Part shown: piece by piece, positions 42,868 to 51,767 of the stretch
Position numbering within the stretch: position 1 is the first letter of the stretch
Layout: each line of letters starts with the position of its first letter
Assembly: GCA_002238725.1 (NCBI GenBank)
Contig: MPMX01000021.1
Coordinates: 1 to 64,000 of the forward strand
Length of the DNA stretch: 64,000 nucleotides
Source: Rhodospirillaceae bacterium bin65
GTDB taxonomy: Bacteria > Pseudomonadota > Alphaproteobacteria > Bin65
Direction of reading: 5' to 3'
Program-made: the position numbers and the translations under genes
The notes under the pieces: generated by a model
The model's input: only the letters and a program-made list of their open reading frames with translations
Database searches by the model: none
What the model was told of the DNA's origin: nothing

Positions 42868-43668
42868 ATGCTGGAACTCTATCACTTCTGGGATTCACCC
42901 TGCTGCTTCAAGGTCCGGTTGACCCTGAGCGAGAAGGGACTGGACTGGACGGAGCGTTACATCGCGACCCACCGCTTCGAGCATTTCCGGCCCGACTACG
43001 GAAAGCTCAACCGCCATTGCAAAATTCCGACCCTGGTGCATGACGGCAGGCCGGTCATCCAGTCGTCCGAGATCGCCCGCTATCTCGACGAGCGGTTCCC
43101 CGAACCGCGGCTCCAGCCGGACAATCCGGCGGCGCGCGCGACCATGCGGGAATGGATCGCCGAGGAGCAGGAATACCTGTTTCCGCTGATCGTGACCCTC
43201 AGCTTCAATCTGATGATGAAGCTGCGCAGCATCGGCTTCGGCATGGAGCAACTGAAGGAATGGTCCTTGCGCCATCCGGACCAGGCGCGCGCCCAGGACT
43301 ATCTGCGCCGGGTTTCCGGGCCGGCTGACCGTGCCGCCGTCGATGCGGCCGCCGCCAAATTCCGCTGGCACCTGTCGCATCTCGAGCGAACGCTGAAGGC
43401 GGGCGGCGGCCCCTGGATCTGCGGGCCGGATTATTCGCTGGCCGATATCTGCGTCGCGCCGATCCTCGACCGGGTGGAGTATCTCGACCTGACCCGCTTG
43501 TGGGCCGATCTGCCGGCGGTCGGCGGGTGGTACGAACGGATGAAGGCGCGGCCGGCCTTCGCCGCGGCGACGCCACCCTTCGACTACCGCATGTGGGGCC
43601 CGCTGAAGCCGCCGCCTGCCCGCCCGGTCGATTCAACTGTTGCGGGCGACACTTTCCCGTCGGGCTGA
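42868..43668 (+). CDS. Glutathione S-transferase family protein
   Basis: A 266-residue GST-fold protein. The N-terminal thioredoxin-like domain has LELYHFWDSPCCFKVRLTLSEKG with the SPCC redox-type motif, KIPTLVHDG (cis-Pro) and IQSSEIARYLDERF for glutathione binding. The all-helical C-terminal domain includes GPDYSLADICVAPIL. It ends in a Pro-rich extension of about 30 residues. GGGAGGAG precedes the start. Role is probably detoxification or a dehalogenation/isomerisation step. Confidence 0.9.
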   Translation: MLELYHFWDSPCCFKVRLTLSEKGLDWTERYIATHRFEHFRPDYGKLNRHCKIPTLVHDGRPVIQSSEIARYLDERFPEPRLQPDNPAARATMREWIAEEQEYLFPLIVTLSFNLMMKLRSIGFGMEQLKEWSLRHPDQARAQDYLRRVSGPADRAAVDAAAAKFRWHLSHLERTLKAGGGPWICGPDYSLADICVAPILDRVEYLDLTRLWADLPAVGGWYERMKARPAFAAATPPFDYRMWGPLKPPPARPVDSTVAGDTFPSG

Positions 43669-43759
43669 CGGTTCCTCCCGCTGCGAACTAAACGGCCGCT
43701 GCCCGGGGGTCCGGCCACCGCATTGCGACGCGGCCTTCCCGGTCCGCCGGCCGGAAAAC

Positions 43760-44467
43760 CTATCTTCTGCGGGCAGCCCGTATATCGGACAGAATTTTTC
43801 CGATCGTCTCGCCTGCCCTGGCGATCTCGTCGCGCGTCAGCCTCGGTTCGATCGACAGTCTCAACGCTACAGCGGGCGCGTATCCCTGATCGCTGGCCAG
43901 GCTCGTCCAGACGAAAGCGCGGACATTGTCCTGCAGCACCCCTTCGCCGCGGTAGTACAGGTAGCCGAGATTGTACTGCGCCCGCGCCAGTCCCTGCATC
44001 GCGGCCCTTCGAAACCATAACGCCGCCTCTGCGTTGTCGACCGGCACGCCCCGCCCCGTGAAATAGGCGAAGCCGAGATTGTGCGATGACGCGGCGTGTC
44101 CCTTCCCGGCCGCCTTGCGGAACCACCTTATCGCCTCCGCATCGTCCCGCAGGACGCCCCGGCCTCGGAAATAGGCGGCGCCGAGGTTGTGCTGCGCGAC
44201 CGTGTGACCCTGTTCGGCCGCTCTTCGAAACCACCTTACCGCTTCCGCAAGGTCCACAGGAACGCCCAGGCCCCTGCCGTACAGGATGCCCACGGTGTTC
44301 TGGCCGTTCGCATTCCCCTGATCCGCAAGGGTGCGGAACACCTTCAACGCCGTGACGTAGTCGCCGCGCCGGTAGGCGTCGATGCCGGTCTGGAGCAGAT
44401 CCTGGCCGAATGAAAGGGACCCGTGCAGGACGACGGCGAGGACAAGCAGAAGGGACCGGAGCGGCAT
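43760..44467 (-). CDS. Secreted Sel1-repeat protein
   Basis: A 235-residue protein starting MPLRSLLLVLAVVLHG, a signal peptide (cleavage near SFGQ). After a short TPR-like segment (DAYRRGDYVTALKVFRTLADQ) come four 36-residue Sel1 repeats with the pattern GxxxAQxNLGxxYxxGxGVxxDxxEAxxWFRxAA. Such repeats mediate protein-protein contacts, for example in envelope or signalling complexes. The start at 44467 follows GGGAGG; a longer frame to 44716 overlaps the divergent Rieske gene. Function unknown. Confidence 0.85.
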   Translation of the reverse strand: MPLRSLLLVLAVVLHGSLSFGQDLLQTGIDAYRRGDYVTALKVFRTLADQGNANGQNTVGILYGRGLGVPVDLAEAVRWFRRAAEQGHTVAQHNLGAAYFRGRGVLRDDAEAIRWFRKAAGKGHAASSHNLGFAYFTGRGVPVDNAEAALWFRRAAMQGLARAQYNLGYLYYRGEGVLQDNVRAFVWTSLASDQGYAPAVALRLSIEPRLTRDEIARAGETIGKILSDIRAARRR

Positions 44468-44695
44468 GCCCTGACCTCCCGGCCGGGTTCGGCGGTTGCG
44501 ATCGGCGCCCGCCTTGTGCGGCCATAGCCGAGTATAGCCGGCGGCGGACTTGGGTTCCATCGGCAAGGCCGCCGTGCCGTGCATCCGGAAGTTACCCGGT
44601 GCGGCGGTCGAATCGGGCTTTTCAACCGCGCCGCATCGGCGTATGAGCGCCCTCCCGAGCATTCCGCGCGGCCTGCTTGTGTGCGAGGATGAGCC

Positions 44696-45898
44696 ATGAA
44701 CGCTCCGCTTCCTCAACGCCCGGTTTCCTCACCCGCCGGCGCCGCCTGGACGCCGGAGATCGCCGCTGCAGTTGGCGCACTGGCGGCCGATCCGCAGCAT
44801 CCGACCGGCCTGCCCGCGCCCTTCTACACGGACGAGGCGATGCTGGCGTTCGAGCGCGAGACGGTTCTCGCAACCGGCTGGACGGCGCTCGCCTTCGGCG
44901 CCGACGCGCCGCGGCCCGGCGACCTGTTCCCGGTCGATCTGGCGGGCCTGCCGCTGCTACTGGTGCGCGGCCGGGACAGGGAATTGCGCGTCTTCCACAA
45001 TGTCTGCCGCCATCGCGGCATGAAGCTCGTGGCTGCGCCGGGCCATGCCGGCCGGGTCATCAAATGCCCGTATCATGCCTGGTGCTACCGGCTCGACGGC
45101 ACACTCAGCGCCACGCCCCATGTCGGCGGGCCGGGCGTCCACGAATGCGACGGCTTCGATGCCGGCAATTTCGGCCTCATGCCGGTGCGCAGCGGCATCT
45201 GGCACGATACCGTCTTCGTCAATCTCGACGGCAGCGCGCCGGCGCTGGACGAGGCGCTGGCGCCCCTGAAAACGCGCTGGGCCGCGTTCGAGAATGCGCC
45301 GCTGCACACCGAAGACGGCTTCGGTTTCGGCTTCGACCTGGCGACCAACTGGAAGCTGCCGATCGAGAACTATCTCGAATCCTATCACCTGCCGACAATC
45401 CATCCCGGCCTCAACCGCTTCTCGCGCCTGGAGGACCACTACAACATCGCCGGGCCGGGCGGCATCGGCGGCCAGGGCTCAACGGTCTGCCGCCCGCCGA
45501 TGGACGAACAGGGCCGGCGGTTGCCGACCCTCGCGGGGCTGCCGAAGGAATGGCTGGAGAAGGCGGAATACATCGCCGTCTTCCCCAACGTCATGTTCGG
45601 CGTCCACCGAGACCATCTCTACAGCGTCATCGCGACGCCGGTCGCGCCCGGCCGCACGACGGAACGCGCGCGCATCTACTGCTTCAGCCCGGACGGTCTG
45701 TCCGAGGCGTTGAAGCCGCTGCGGAAGACCACAACGGACGTCTGGCGCGGCATCTTTGCCGAGGACGTCATTCCCGTCGAAGGGATGCAGGCGGGCCGCC
45801 ATTCGGCCGCCTTCGACGGCGGCGCCCTCACCCCGGTGATGGACGCGCCGACCCGGCACTATCACGTCTGGCTCGCCCGGGCGCTGACCGCGGGATAG
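44696..45898 (+). CDS. Aromatic ring-hydroxylating dioxygenase alpha-type subunit
   Basis: A 400-residue Rieske oxygenase. The [2Fe-2S] ligands are C104/H106 (CRHRG) and C124/H127 (CPYHAW), and the catalytic iron ligands include H231 and H236 (NYLESYHLPTIHP). The pattern is nearer to the choline/carnitine monooxygenase and benzoate-type alpha subunits than to VanA. No beta subunit or reductase gene is adjacent. It is divergent from the Sel1 gene and closed by an intrinsic terminator. With the BCCT carrier 5 kb upstream, a quaternary-amine substrate is one speculative option. Confidence 0.87.
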   Translation: MNAPLPQRPVSSPAGAAWTPEIAAAVGALAADPQHPTGLPAPFYTDEAMLAFERETVLATGWTALAFGADAPRPGDLFPVDLAGLPLLLVRGRDRELRVFHNVCRHRGMKLVAAPGHAGRVIKCPYHAWCYRLDGTLSATPHVGGPGVHECDGFDAGNFGLMPVRSGIWHDTVFVNLDGSAPALDEALAPLKTRWAAFENAPLHTEDGFGFGFDLATNWKLPIENYLESYHLPTIHPGLNRFSRLEDHYNIAGPGGIGGQGSTVCRPPMDEQGRRLPTLAGLPKEWLEKAEYIAVFPNVMFGVHRDHLYSVIATPVAPGRTTERARIYCFSPDGLSEALKPLRKTTTDVWRGIFAEDVIPVEGMQAGRHSAAFDGGALTPVMDAPTRHYHVWLARALTAG

Positions 45899-45905
45899 CG
45901 TCGCC

Positions 45906-45928
45906 GGCACCCCGGCGCGGGTGCCTTT
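45906..45928 (+). terminator. Intrinsic terminator after the Rieske oxygenase gene
   Basis: Stem GGCACCC/GGGTGCC with a 6-base loop is followed by TTT and an A+T-rich sequence. Confidence 0.72.
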
Positions 45929-46447
45929 ATGGGGCAATATTCCTAATTATTTTGTGATCGCTCATTATCTGCATTCCGCCCAAGCCAAGGATTTGTGCCA
46001 TTTTTCGGGCTATATACACATTAGAAAGACCGGTCTAACCAGCGTCTTTTTTCGTCTCCGGGTCGCTTCTTTCCACAGTATATTTGTTCATTTAATGTTC
46101 CTGGTTGCGATGTCAAGCCCGTTCGGCGCCCTGTAGTGTCTCAGTTTGAGACATTGTGTTGAACGGAAGCGGGAATTCTCTCCGGTTAATCGGATTGCCG
46201 CCCCGGCAGACCTGCGGAAGAGCCGTAGAGGAGGGTTTGAGCCCTCCCCTGCGCCCGGCGTTTACATTTGGATCGGAGAGCGGGATAGGCAGCGCGCCGG
46301 CCAACCGGACTGCGGCGCATGGCGGGACCGCGCCGGCGGCATGACCGGCGGCTTGCTCCCCGCCCCCGGCTCTGCCACAAAGCCCTGCCGGCGCCGCCGG
46401 CCCGCTTTCCGCCCGGCGTCCGGCGCCCTCCATCCCGAATACCCGAC
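45929..46447. other. A+T-rich leader with two palindromes before the DMT pair
   Basis: About 200 bp (45930-46160) are far richer in A and T than their surroundings. No convincing gene is seen; a 71-codon frame at 45921-46136 has no ribosome site or family pattern. Two palindromes stand out: AGACCGGTCT (46027-46036), the core of many TetR-type operators, and TGTCTCA-GTT-TGAGACA (46137-46153). A compact GAGGAGGG...CCCTCCCC inverted repeat at 46226-46250 resembles the ends of the MITE at 34325. The segment looks like acquired regulatory or remnant mobile DNA. Confidence 0.55.
46137..46153. promoter_or_regulatory. Candidate operator TGTCTCA-GTT-TGAGACA
   Basis: A perfect 7-bp inverted repeat with a 3-bp spacer lies upstream of the DMT transporter pair. 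It resembles binding sites of dimeric regulators, but no regulator gene lies nearby to name it. Confidence 0.4.
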
Positions 46448-47341
46448 TTGACCTCTCCCGCACGCGCAAACCGGCCCCGGCTCGGCATCCTGCTGATGGT
46501 GGGCACGGTGTTTTGCCTGGCCACGATGGAGGCCGGCGCGAAATACCTGACCCGGACGCAGCCCTACGAGATGGTCGTGTGGGGGCGCTACCTGTTCCAC
46601 TTCCTGCTCACGGTGCCGATTTTCCTGACCCCGGCGACGATCCGCCTGGTCAGGACCGGGCGCCCGGCCATGCATGTGCTGCGTTCGCTGTTTCTCGCCG
46701 GCGGCACCCTGGCCGGCATCGGGGCGATCAGCCTGATGCCGCTCGCCGAGGCCACCGCGCTGGTCTTCTCCGCACCGCTGCTCGTGACCCTGATGTCGCC
46801 CCTGGTGCTCGGCGAACCGGTCGGCTGGCGGCGGCGCGGGGCGATCGCCGTCGGCTTTCTCGGCGTCCTGATCATCTTGCGGCCGGGCACCGACTTCCTG
46901 ACCTGGGCGGCGCTGCTGCCGCTGCTCGCCAGCCTGTGCTACGCCTGCTACCAGGTGTCGACCCGCCTGCTCAGCTTTTCCGAATACCCGCTCACCCTGT
47001 TCTTCTACACCAGCCTGGTCGGCCTGGCCGTTACCACGCCGATGGCGTTTGCCGTCTGGAGCCCCCTGACCGGCACCGAATGGCTGATCCTGCTGTTCGT
47101 CGGATTTTTCGGTTTTGCCGGCCAGTTCCTGCTGATCAAGGCGTTCCAGGTTGCCGAGGCGTCGACCGTGGCGCCCTTCATCTATGTCCAGCTCGTCTTC
47201 GCCGGCTTCTACGGCTGGTCGCTGTTCGGCGATCTGCCGGACATCTGGGTGCTGCTCGGCGCGGCCGTCGTTATCGGAAGCGGCCTCTATATCTGGCGGC
47301 GCGAAACCCGGCGCGCTGTCGGCCGGTCCGGCGCGGACTGA
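46448..47341 (+). CDS. DMT/EamA family transporter, first of tandem pair
   Basis: A 297-residue permease with ten predicted helices in two EamA repeats. It starts GILLMVGTVFCLATMEAGAKYL after a short basic N-terminus; VVWGRYLFHFLL and LIILRPGTDFLTWAALLPLLASLCYACYQ mark the first repeat and its junction. No ATG precedes the first helix in a good context. TTG at 46448 gives a normal N-terminus (MTSPARANRPRLG), like the TTG option at 31727, which also reads MTSPA. It is 23 bp upstream of a paralogue with which it shares extensive similarity, so tandem duplication is likely. Substrate unknown. Confidence 0.82.
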   Translation: MTSPARANRPRLGILLMVGTVFCLATMEAGAKYLTRTQPYEMVVWGRYLFHFLLTVPIFLTPATIRLVRTGRPAMHVLRSLFLAGGTLAGIGAISLMPLAEATALVFSAPLLVTLMSPLVLGEPVGWRRRGAIAVGFLGVLIILRPGTDFLTWAALLPLLASLCYACYQVSTRLLSFSEYPLTLFFYTSLVGLAVTTPMAFAVWSPLTGTEWLILLFVGFFGFAGQFLLIKAFQVAEASTVAPFIYVQLVFAGFYGWSLFGDLPDIWVLLGAAVVIGSGLYIWRRETRRAVGRSGAD

Positions 47342-47364
47342 GCGTCCCGGCGCAGGCGATCGGA

Positions 47365-48315
47365 ATGGTCGATACGCGCCCCGGCCCGCGCTCCGGCCCG
47401 CGCTCCGGCCCGCGCAACGGGTACGCCCGGCGCGCCGACGCGAGCGGCATCCTGCTGATGCTCGGCGCCACCTTCTTTTTCGTCTCCACCAATGTCTTCG
47501 TCAAATTCCTGGTGGCGGAAGACATGAACGTGTTCCAGATCACCTGGGGGCGCATGTTCTTCCACTGGATCGCCTTCCTGCCGCTGTTCCTGCTACCCCG
47601 ATACCGCGAGAGGGTCCGGCCGAACCGGCCGCGCCTGCAACTCCTGCGCTCGGCCATCCTGTACGGTACCAATTCGCTGTTCTTCGCCGGCCTCTCCTTC
47701 CTGACCCTCGCGACCGCGGCGTCCATCATGTATGCCGGGCCGCTGATCGTGGTTATCCTGGGCTTCCTGTTCCTGGGCGAGAAGGTCGGGCCGCGGCGCT
47801 GGGCGGCGGTCACGCTCGGCTTCGCCGGCGTGCTGATCATCATGCGGCCGGACGGCGCCTTCCAGTGGGCCATGCTGCTGTCGCTCGGCGCCTCCGTCAG
47901 TTTCGCCTTTTACCAGCTCATTACCCGGGCCGTGGCCGCCGACGACGATCCCCTCACCACGATGTTCTGGACTCCGGTCGTCGGCATGGCCGCCGCTTCT
48001 GTCCTCATGCCGGTCCTGTGGCAGAGCCCGACGCCGCTCGCCTGGCTGTGGCTGGCATGCTGCGGCTTTACGGCGGGCGCCGGCCAGTTCCTGCTGATTA
48101 TCGCGTTTTCCCGCTCCGAAGCCTCGCTGCTCGCGCCGTTCACCTACACCATTCTGATCTGGGCGGCGCTCGCCGGGATCGTCATGTTCGGCAACTACCC
48201 GGACGCCGTGACCGTTATCGGCGCCGGCATCGTCGTGCTGGCCGGTCTCTATATCTGGGCGCGGGAACGCCAGATCGGGGGCGCCGGACGCGGCGGCGGT
48301 CCGGCGCCGTCCTGA
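47365..48315 (+). CDS. DMT/EamA family transporter, second of tandem pair
   Basis: A 316-residue ten-helix permease homologous to the gene just upstream: GILLMLGATFFFVSTNVFVKFL, ITWGRMFFHWIAFLPLF and MYAGPLIVVILGFLFLGEKVGPRRWAAV. The N-terminus holds three near-perfect 12-bp repeats encoding RSGP units (about 47385-47425) that may vary in number. It could function as a homodimer, or with its neighbour as a heteromer. The end is 45 bp before pyrB on the same strand. Confidence 0.86.
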   Translation: MVDTRPGPRSGPRSGPRNGYARRADASGILLMLGATFFFVSTNVFVKFLVAEDMNVFQITWGRMFFHWIAFLPLFLLPRYRERVRPNRPRLQLLRSAILYGTNSLFFAGLSFLTLATAASIMYAGPLIVVILGFLFLGEKVGPRRWAAVTLGFAGVLIIMRPDGAFQWAMLLSLGASVSFAFYQLITRAVAADDDPLTTMFWTPVVGMAAASVLMPVLWQSPTPLAWLWLACCGFTAGAGQFLLIIAFSRSEASLLAPFTYTILIWAALAGIVMFGNYPDAVTVIGAGIVVLAGLYIWARERQIGGAGRGGGPAPS

Positions 48316-48360
48316 TGCCGCCTTCCCTCTCCCGCGCGGCGCGCCTATAAGAGGGCTTTA

Positions 48361-49329
48361 ATGGTCGCCGCGCTGAAAAACCCGAACGTCGATTTCCGGC
48401 ATCGCAACCTGCTGGGCATCGAGGGGTTGTCGGCCGAAGAAATCAGCCTGCTGCTCGACCGGTCGGACCATTATGCCGAACGCAACCGCAGCGCGCGCGC
48501 ACCCGGCAAGGCGCTCAGCGGCCGGACGGTCATCAACCTGTTTTTCGAGACCTCGACGCGCACCCGCACATCGTTCCAGCTTGCGGCGCTGCGCCTGGGC
48601 GCCGACGTCGTCAACATGGCGGTCGAGCACAGCTCCATCAAGAAGGGCGAGACGCTGCTCGATACGGCGCTCACCCTCAACGCCATGCACCCGGACGTGC
48701 TGGTCTGCCGGCATCCCGAAAGCGGCGCGGTCAAGCTGTTGTCCCAGAAGGTCGAATGCGTGGTCGTCAACGGCGGCGACGGCGCCCACGAACACCCAAC
48801 CCAGGCGCTGCTCGACGCCGTCACCATCCGGCGCCGCAAGGGCCGGCTCCAGGGCCTGACCGTCGCCATCTGCGGCGACGTCATGCACAGCCGGGTGGCG
48901 CGCTCCAATATCTATCTGCTGCACACCATGGGCGCGCGGGTCCGGGTCATCGGCCCGCCGACGCTGGTCCCCGGCGCGATGGAGCGCTTCGGCGTCGAGG
49001 TGTTCCACGATATGGCGCTCGGCCTGAGGGACGCCGACATCGTGATGATGCTGCGCCTCCAGCTCGAGCGGATGCAGGGCAGCTGTGTGCCGTCGATCCG
49101 GGAATATTTCCGCTTCTTCGGACTGGACCGGCAGAAGCTGTCCAACGCGAAACCGGATGCGCTGATCCTGCATCCCGGCCCGATGAACCGGGGCGTCGAG
49201 ATCGACAGCGAGGTCGCCGACGATATCGGCCGCAGCGCCATTCAGGAGCAGGTCGAGATGGGCGTCGCCGTGCGCATGGCCTGCCTGGAGGTGCTGACCC
49301 GCAACCTGCCCAGGCTGGAAGACGGATGA
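48361..49329 (+). CDS. pyrB: Aspartate carbamoyltransferase catalytic subunit
   Basis: Second step of pyrimidine synthesis: carbamoyl phosphate plus aspartate gives carbamoyl aspartate. The 322 residues contain the carbamoyl-phosphate loop [44 protein letters not shown] and [12 protein letters not shown]. No regulatory pyrI is present. The ATG at 48361 is preceded by TATAAGAGGGC, a sequence with both -10-like and ribosome-site-like features, leaving a very short leader. The stop overlaps pyrC (ATGA), so PyrB and the PyrC-like protein are made in equal amounts, as expected for a complex. Confidence 0.96.
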   Translation: MVAALKNPNVDFRHRNLLGIEGLSAEEISLLLDRSDHYAERNRSARAPGKALSGRTVINLFFETSTRTRTSFQLAALRLGADVVNMAVEHSSIKKGETLLDTALTLNAMHPDVLVCRHPESGAVKLLSQKVECVVVNGGDGAHEHPTQALLDAVTIRRRKGRLQGLTVAICGDVMHSRVARSNIYLLHTMGARVRVIGPPTLVPGAMERFGVEVFHDMALGLRDADIVMMLRLQLERMQGSCVPSIREYFRFFGLDRQKLSNAKPDALILHPGPMNRGVEIDSEVADDIGRSAIQEQVEMGVAVRMACLEVLTRNLPRLEDG

Positions 49330-50672
49330 TGGCGGGAACCGGCAAACACCACGGGGGCAAGCATCATGGGGGCGAACGCAACGGCACGGTCGCCTACGTC
49401 AACGCCCGGCTGATCGACCCGGCAAGCGGCCTGGACGAACCGGGCGCGCTGGTCACGAGCGGCGGGGTCATCGCCGATCTCGGGCCGCGGCTGTTCAGCG
49501 ATGCGCCGCCGCCCTCGGTCGACGTGGTGGATTGCAGGGGCCTGATCCTGGCGCCTGGCCTGGTCGACATGCGCACGCAGTTGCGCGAACCCGGCGAAGA
49601 GCACAAGGAGACCATCGGAACGGCAAGCGCCGCGGCCGGCGCCGGCGGCGTCTCGACCATGGTCTGCCTGCCCAACACCGACCCGGTGATCGACGACGTC
49701 GCCGGCGTCGAGTTCGTCGCCCGGCGCGCCCGGGAGGCCAAGGCGACCAAGGTGTTCTGCTACGCCGCCGCAACTGTCGGCATGGCCGGGCGCGAACTCA
49801 CCGAAATGGGCCTGCTGGCCGAGACCGGCGCCCTCGCCTTTACCGACGGCACGCGGGCGATCGCCAATTCGCGGGTCATGCAGCGCGCGCTCAACTACGC
49901 GCGGACGTTCGGCCTGCTCATCGTCCAGCATCCCGAAGATCCCGCGCTTGCCGAGAACGGCGTCATGAACGGCGGCGAGATGGCGCTGCGCCTCGGCCTG
50001 CGGGGCATTCCGCGGGTCGCCGAGGTCATGACCATCGAGCGCGACCTGCGCCTCGTCGAAGCGACCGGCGGGCGTTATCACGCCGCGCATCTCTCGACCC
50101 GGGAGGCGGTCGAGGCGATCCGGCGCGCCAAGGCGCGCGAGCTGCCGGTGACCTGCGATACCGCCCCGCCCTATTTCACCCTCAACGAGACCGCGATCGG
50201 CGACTACCGGACTTTCGCCAAGCTGTCGCCGCCGCTGCGCACGGAAGAAGACCGGGACGCCATCGTCGAGGGGCTGGCCGACGGCACCGTCGACGCCATC
50301 GCCAGCGATCACGCGCCCCACGACCAGGACAGCAAGCGCGTCCCCTTCGCCCAGGCCGAAGACGGCATCGTCGGGCTGGAAACGCTGCTGCCGCTCAGCC
50401 TGGCGCTGGTCCACAAGGGCCGGCTCGGCATGGCGGATCTGCTCGGCAAGCTGACCGCCGGCCCGGCCGCAATCCTCGGCCTCGGCGAAGGCAGGCTGCG
50501 CAAGGGCGCGCCGGCCGACCTGGTGCTGATCGATCCGGACAAGCCCTGGCGCATCGATCCCGACGCCTTCCTCAGCAAGTCGAAGAACGCGCCCTGGGAG
50601 AACCTGCCGGTCCAGGGCGTGGCGATGCGCACCGTCGTCGAAGGGCGGGTGCTGCACGACCGGATGACGTAG
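49326..50672 (+). CDS. pyrC: Dihydroorotase-like protein lacking zinc-ligand histidines
   Basis: A 448-residue amidohydrolase-fold protein of the class I dihydroorotase family. Where active enzymes have the zinc motif DxHxHLRE there is [10 protein letters not shown] (D81-R83-Q85), and the later His-His region reads [11 protein letters not shown]. The [11 protein letters not shown] loop and the [10 protein letters not shown] region remain. This resembles the inactive 'PyrC-prime' proteins that assemble with PyrB in pseudomonads; loss of HxH is frequent in alphaproteobacterial pyrB-linked pyrC, from memory. Catalysis is doubtful, and another dihydroorotase should exist elsewhere. A His/Gly-rich N-terminus ([10 protein letters not shown]) is notable. 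It overlaps pyrB by 4 bp. Confidence 0.85.
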   Translation: MMAGTGKHHGGKHHGGERNGTVAYVNARLIDPASGLDEPGALVTSGGVIADLGPRLFSDAPPPSVDVVDCRGLILAPGLVDMRTQLREPGEEHKETIGTASAAAGAGGVSTMVCLPNTDPVIDDVAGVEFVARRAREAKATKVFCYAAATVGMAGRELTEMGLLAETGALAFTDGTRAIANSRVMQRALNYARTFGLLIVQHPEDPALAENGVMNGGEMALRLGLRGIPRVAEVMTIERDLRLVEATGGRYHAAHLSTREAVEAIRRAKARELPVTCDTAPPYFTLNETAIGDYRTFAKLSPPLRTEEDRDAIVEGLADGTVDAIASDHAPHDQDSKRVPFAQAEDGIVGLETLLPLSLALVHKGRLGMADLLGKLTAGPAAILGLGEGRLRKGAPADLVLIDPDKPWRIDPDAFLSKSKNAPWENLPVQGVAMRTVVEGRVLHDRMT

Positions 50673-50687
50673 GGACGATCTGGGGCG

Positions 50688-51338
50688 ATGCCGGATCCGA
50701 TCAGCTGGGCCTTCACCTGGCCCTACCTGCTCTCGGCGCTGGCGGCCGGCTATCTGCTCGGCTCGATCCCGTTCGGCCTGGCGCTGACCCGGCTCGCCGG
50801 CAAGGGCGACCTGCGCACCATCGGCTCCGGCAATATCGGCGCGACCAACGTGCTGCGCACCGGCAGCAAGGGACTGGCGCTGGCGACCCTGCTGCTGGAC
50901 GGCGGCAAGGGCGCCGCGGCGCTGCTGATTGCCCACGGCCTGTACGGGCCGGACATCGCGGTGACTGCCGGCGCCGGCGCGTTCCTCGGCCACCTGTTTC
51001 CGGTCTGGCTCGGGTTCCGGGGCGGCAAGGGCGTCGCGACGGCGCTCGGCGTCCTGCTGGCCGGCTGCTGGCCGGTCGGTGCGTTGGCCTGCCTGACCTG
51101 GCTGCTCGTCGCCGGGCTCTCGCGCATCTCAAGCCTGTCGGCGCTGGCGGCGTTCCTGGCGGCGCCCATTGGCGCCAAGGCTCTCGGCTGGCTCGGCGCG
51201 CCGGACCCGGGCAGCCCCGTCCTCTACCATCAGATGGCGGAGGTCGCCGGCCTGCTCGCCGTCATGATCTGGATCCGCCACGCCGCCAACATCCGCCGCC
51301 TGCTGCGCGGCGAGGAACCGAGGATCGGCGGGAGGTGA
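50688..51338 (+). CDS. plsY: Glycerol-3-phosphate acyltransferase PlsY
   Basis: Membrane acyltransferase of 216 residues that moves an acyl group from acyl phosphate to glycerol 3-phosphate. It has five or six helices and the three cytosolic motifs: [14 protein letters not shown]...[24 protein letters not shown] and [14 protein letters not shown]. It follows pyrC by 15 bp in the conserved pyrB-pyrC-plsY-dprA order. The TA module inserted after it on the opposite strand breaks the contact with dprA. Confidence 0.95.
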   Translation: MPDPISWAFTWPYLLSALAAGYLLGSIPFGLALTRLAGKGDLRTIGSGNIGATNVLRTGSKGLALATLLLDGGKGAAALLIAHGLYGPDIAVTAGAGAFLGHLFPVWLGFRGGKGVATALGVLLAGCWPVGALACLTWLLVAGLSRISSLSALAAFLAAPIGAKALGWLGAPDPGSPVLYHQMAEVAGLLAVMIWIRHAANIRRLLRGEEPRIGGR

Positions 51339-51347
51339 CGTGTCCGA

Positions 51348-51761
51348 TCAGCAAGCCAAGACCGCGACATGGCCCTCCCCGCCATAGTCGAGCAGGTGAC
51401 GGTCGCGGGTCACCAGCGTGTAGCCGTAAGCCCGCGCCGTTGCGACCATTATCCGGTCCACCGGATCGGCGGGCGGCAAACCGGGCAGGTTGCAGGAAGC
51501 GATCAGCACTGCGGGAGGCAACTCTGCGAGCACTACCCCAGGCAGATCGCAAAACTGGTTGAACCAGACTTCCGGGCTGATCGTGAGCGCCAGTTTCCCC
51601 TTTGCTTCCAGCATGGCGACCTCCCAAGCGGTCATCGGAGAAAGGAGAAGTCTTGTGGTCTCTTCGCGTGCATCGCGAAGCGCGCCGGCTCCCGGTTCCC
51701 GAATCGGATCGCCGTTTGCGATCCAGATTGCCGCGCAGGTATCGAGCAGAAATTCGGTCAT
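51348..51761 (-). CDS. PIN-domain toxin
   Basis: A 137-residue PIN-domain ribonuclease: MTEFLLDTCAAIWIANGD (first Asp), LLLSPMTAWEVAML (Glu), LPPADPVDRIMVATARAYG (Asp) and LVTRDRHLLDYG (Asp). It is of the PIN subfamily usually paired with Phd or AbrB-type antitoxins. It lies 6 bp downstream of the antitoxin gene on the minus strand, between plsY and dprA, which are normally adjacent. Confidence 0.92.
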   Translation of the reverse strand: MTEFLLDTCAAIWIANGDPIREPGAGALRDAREETTRLLLSPMTAWEVAMLEAKGKLALTISPEVWFNQFCDLPGVVLAELPPAVLIASCNLPGLPPADPVDRIMVATARAYGYTLVTRDRHLLDYGGEGHVAVLAC

Positions 51762-51767
51762 CGCCGG

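Noticed and set aside
45921-46136. A 71-codon frame in the A+T-rich leader
   Set aside because: No ribosome site, irregular composition, and the operator-like sequences and terminator overlap it.
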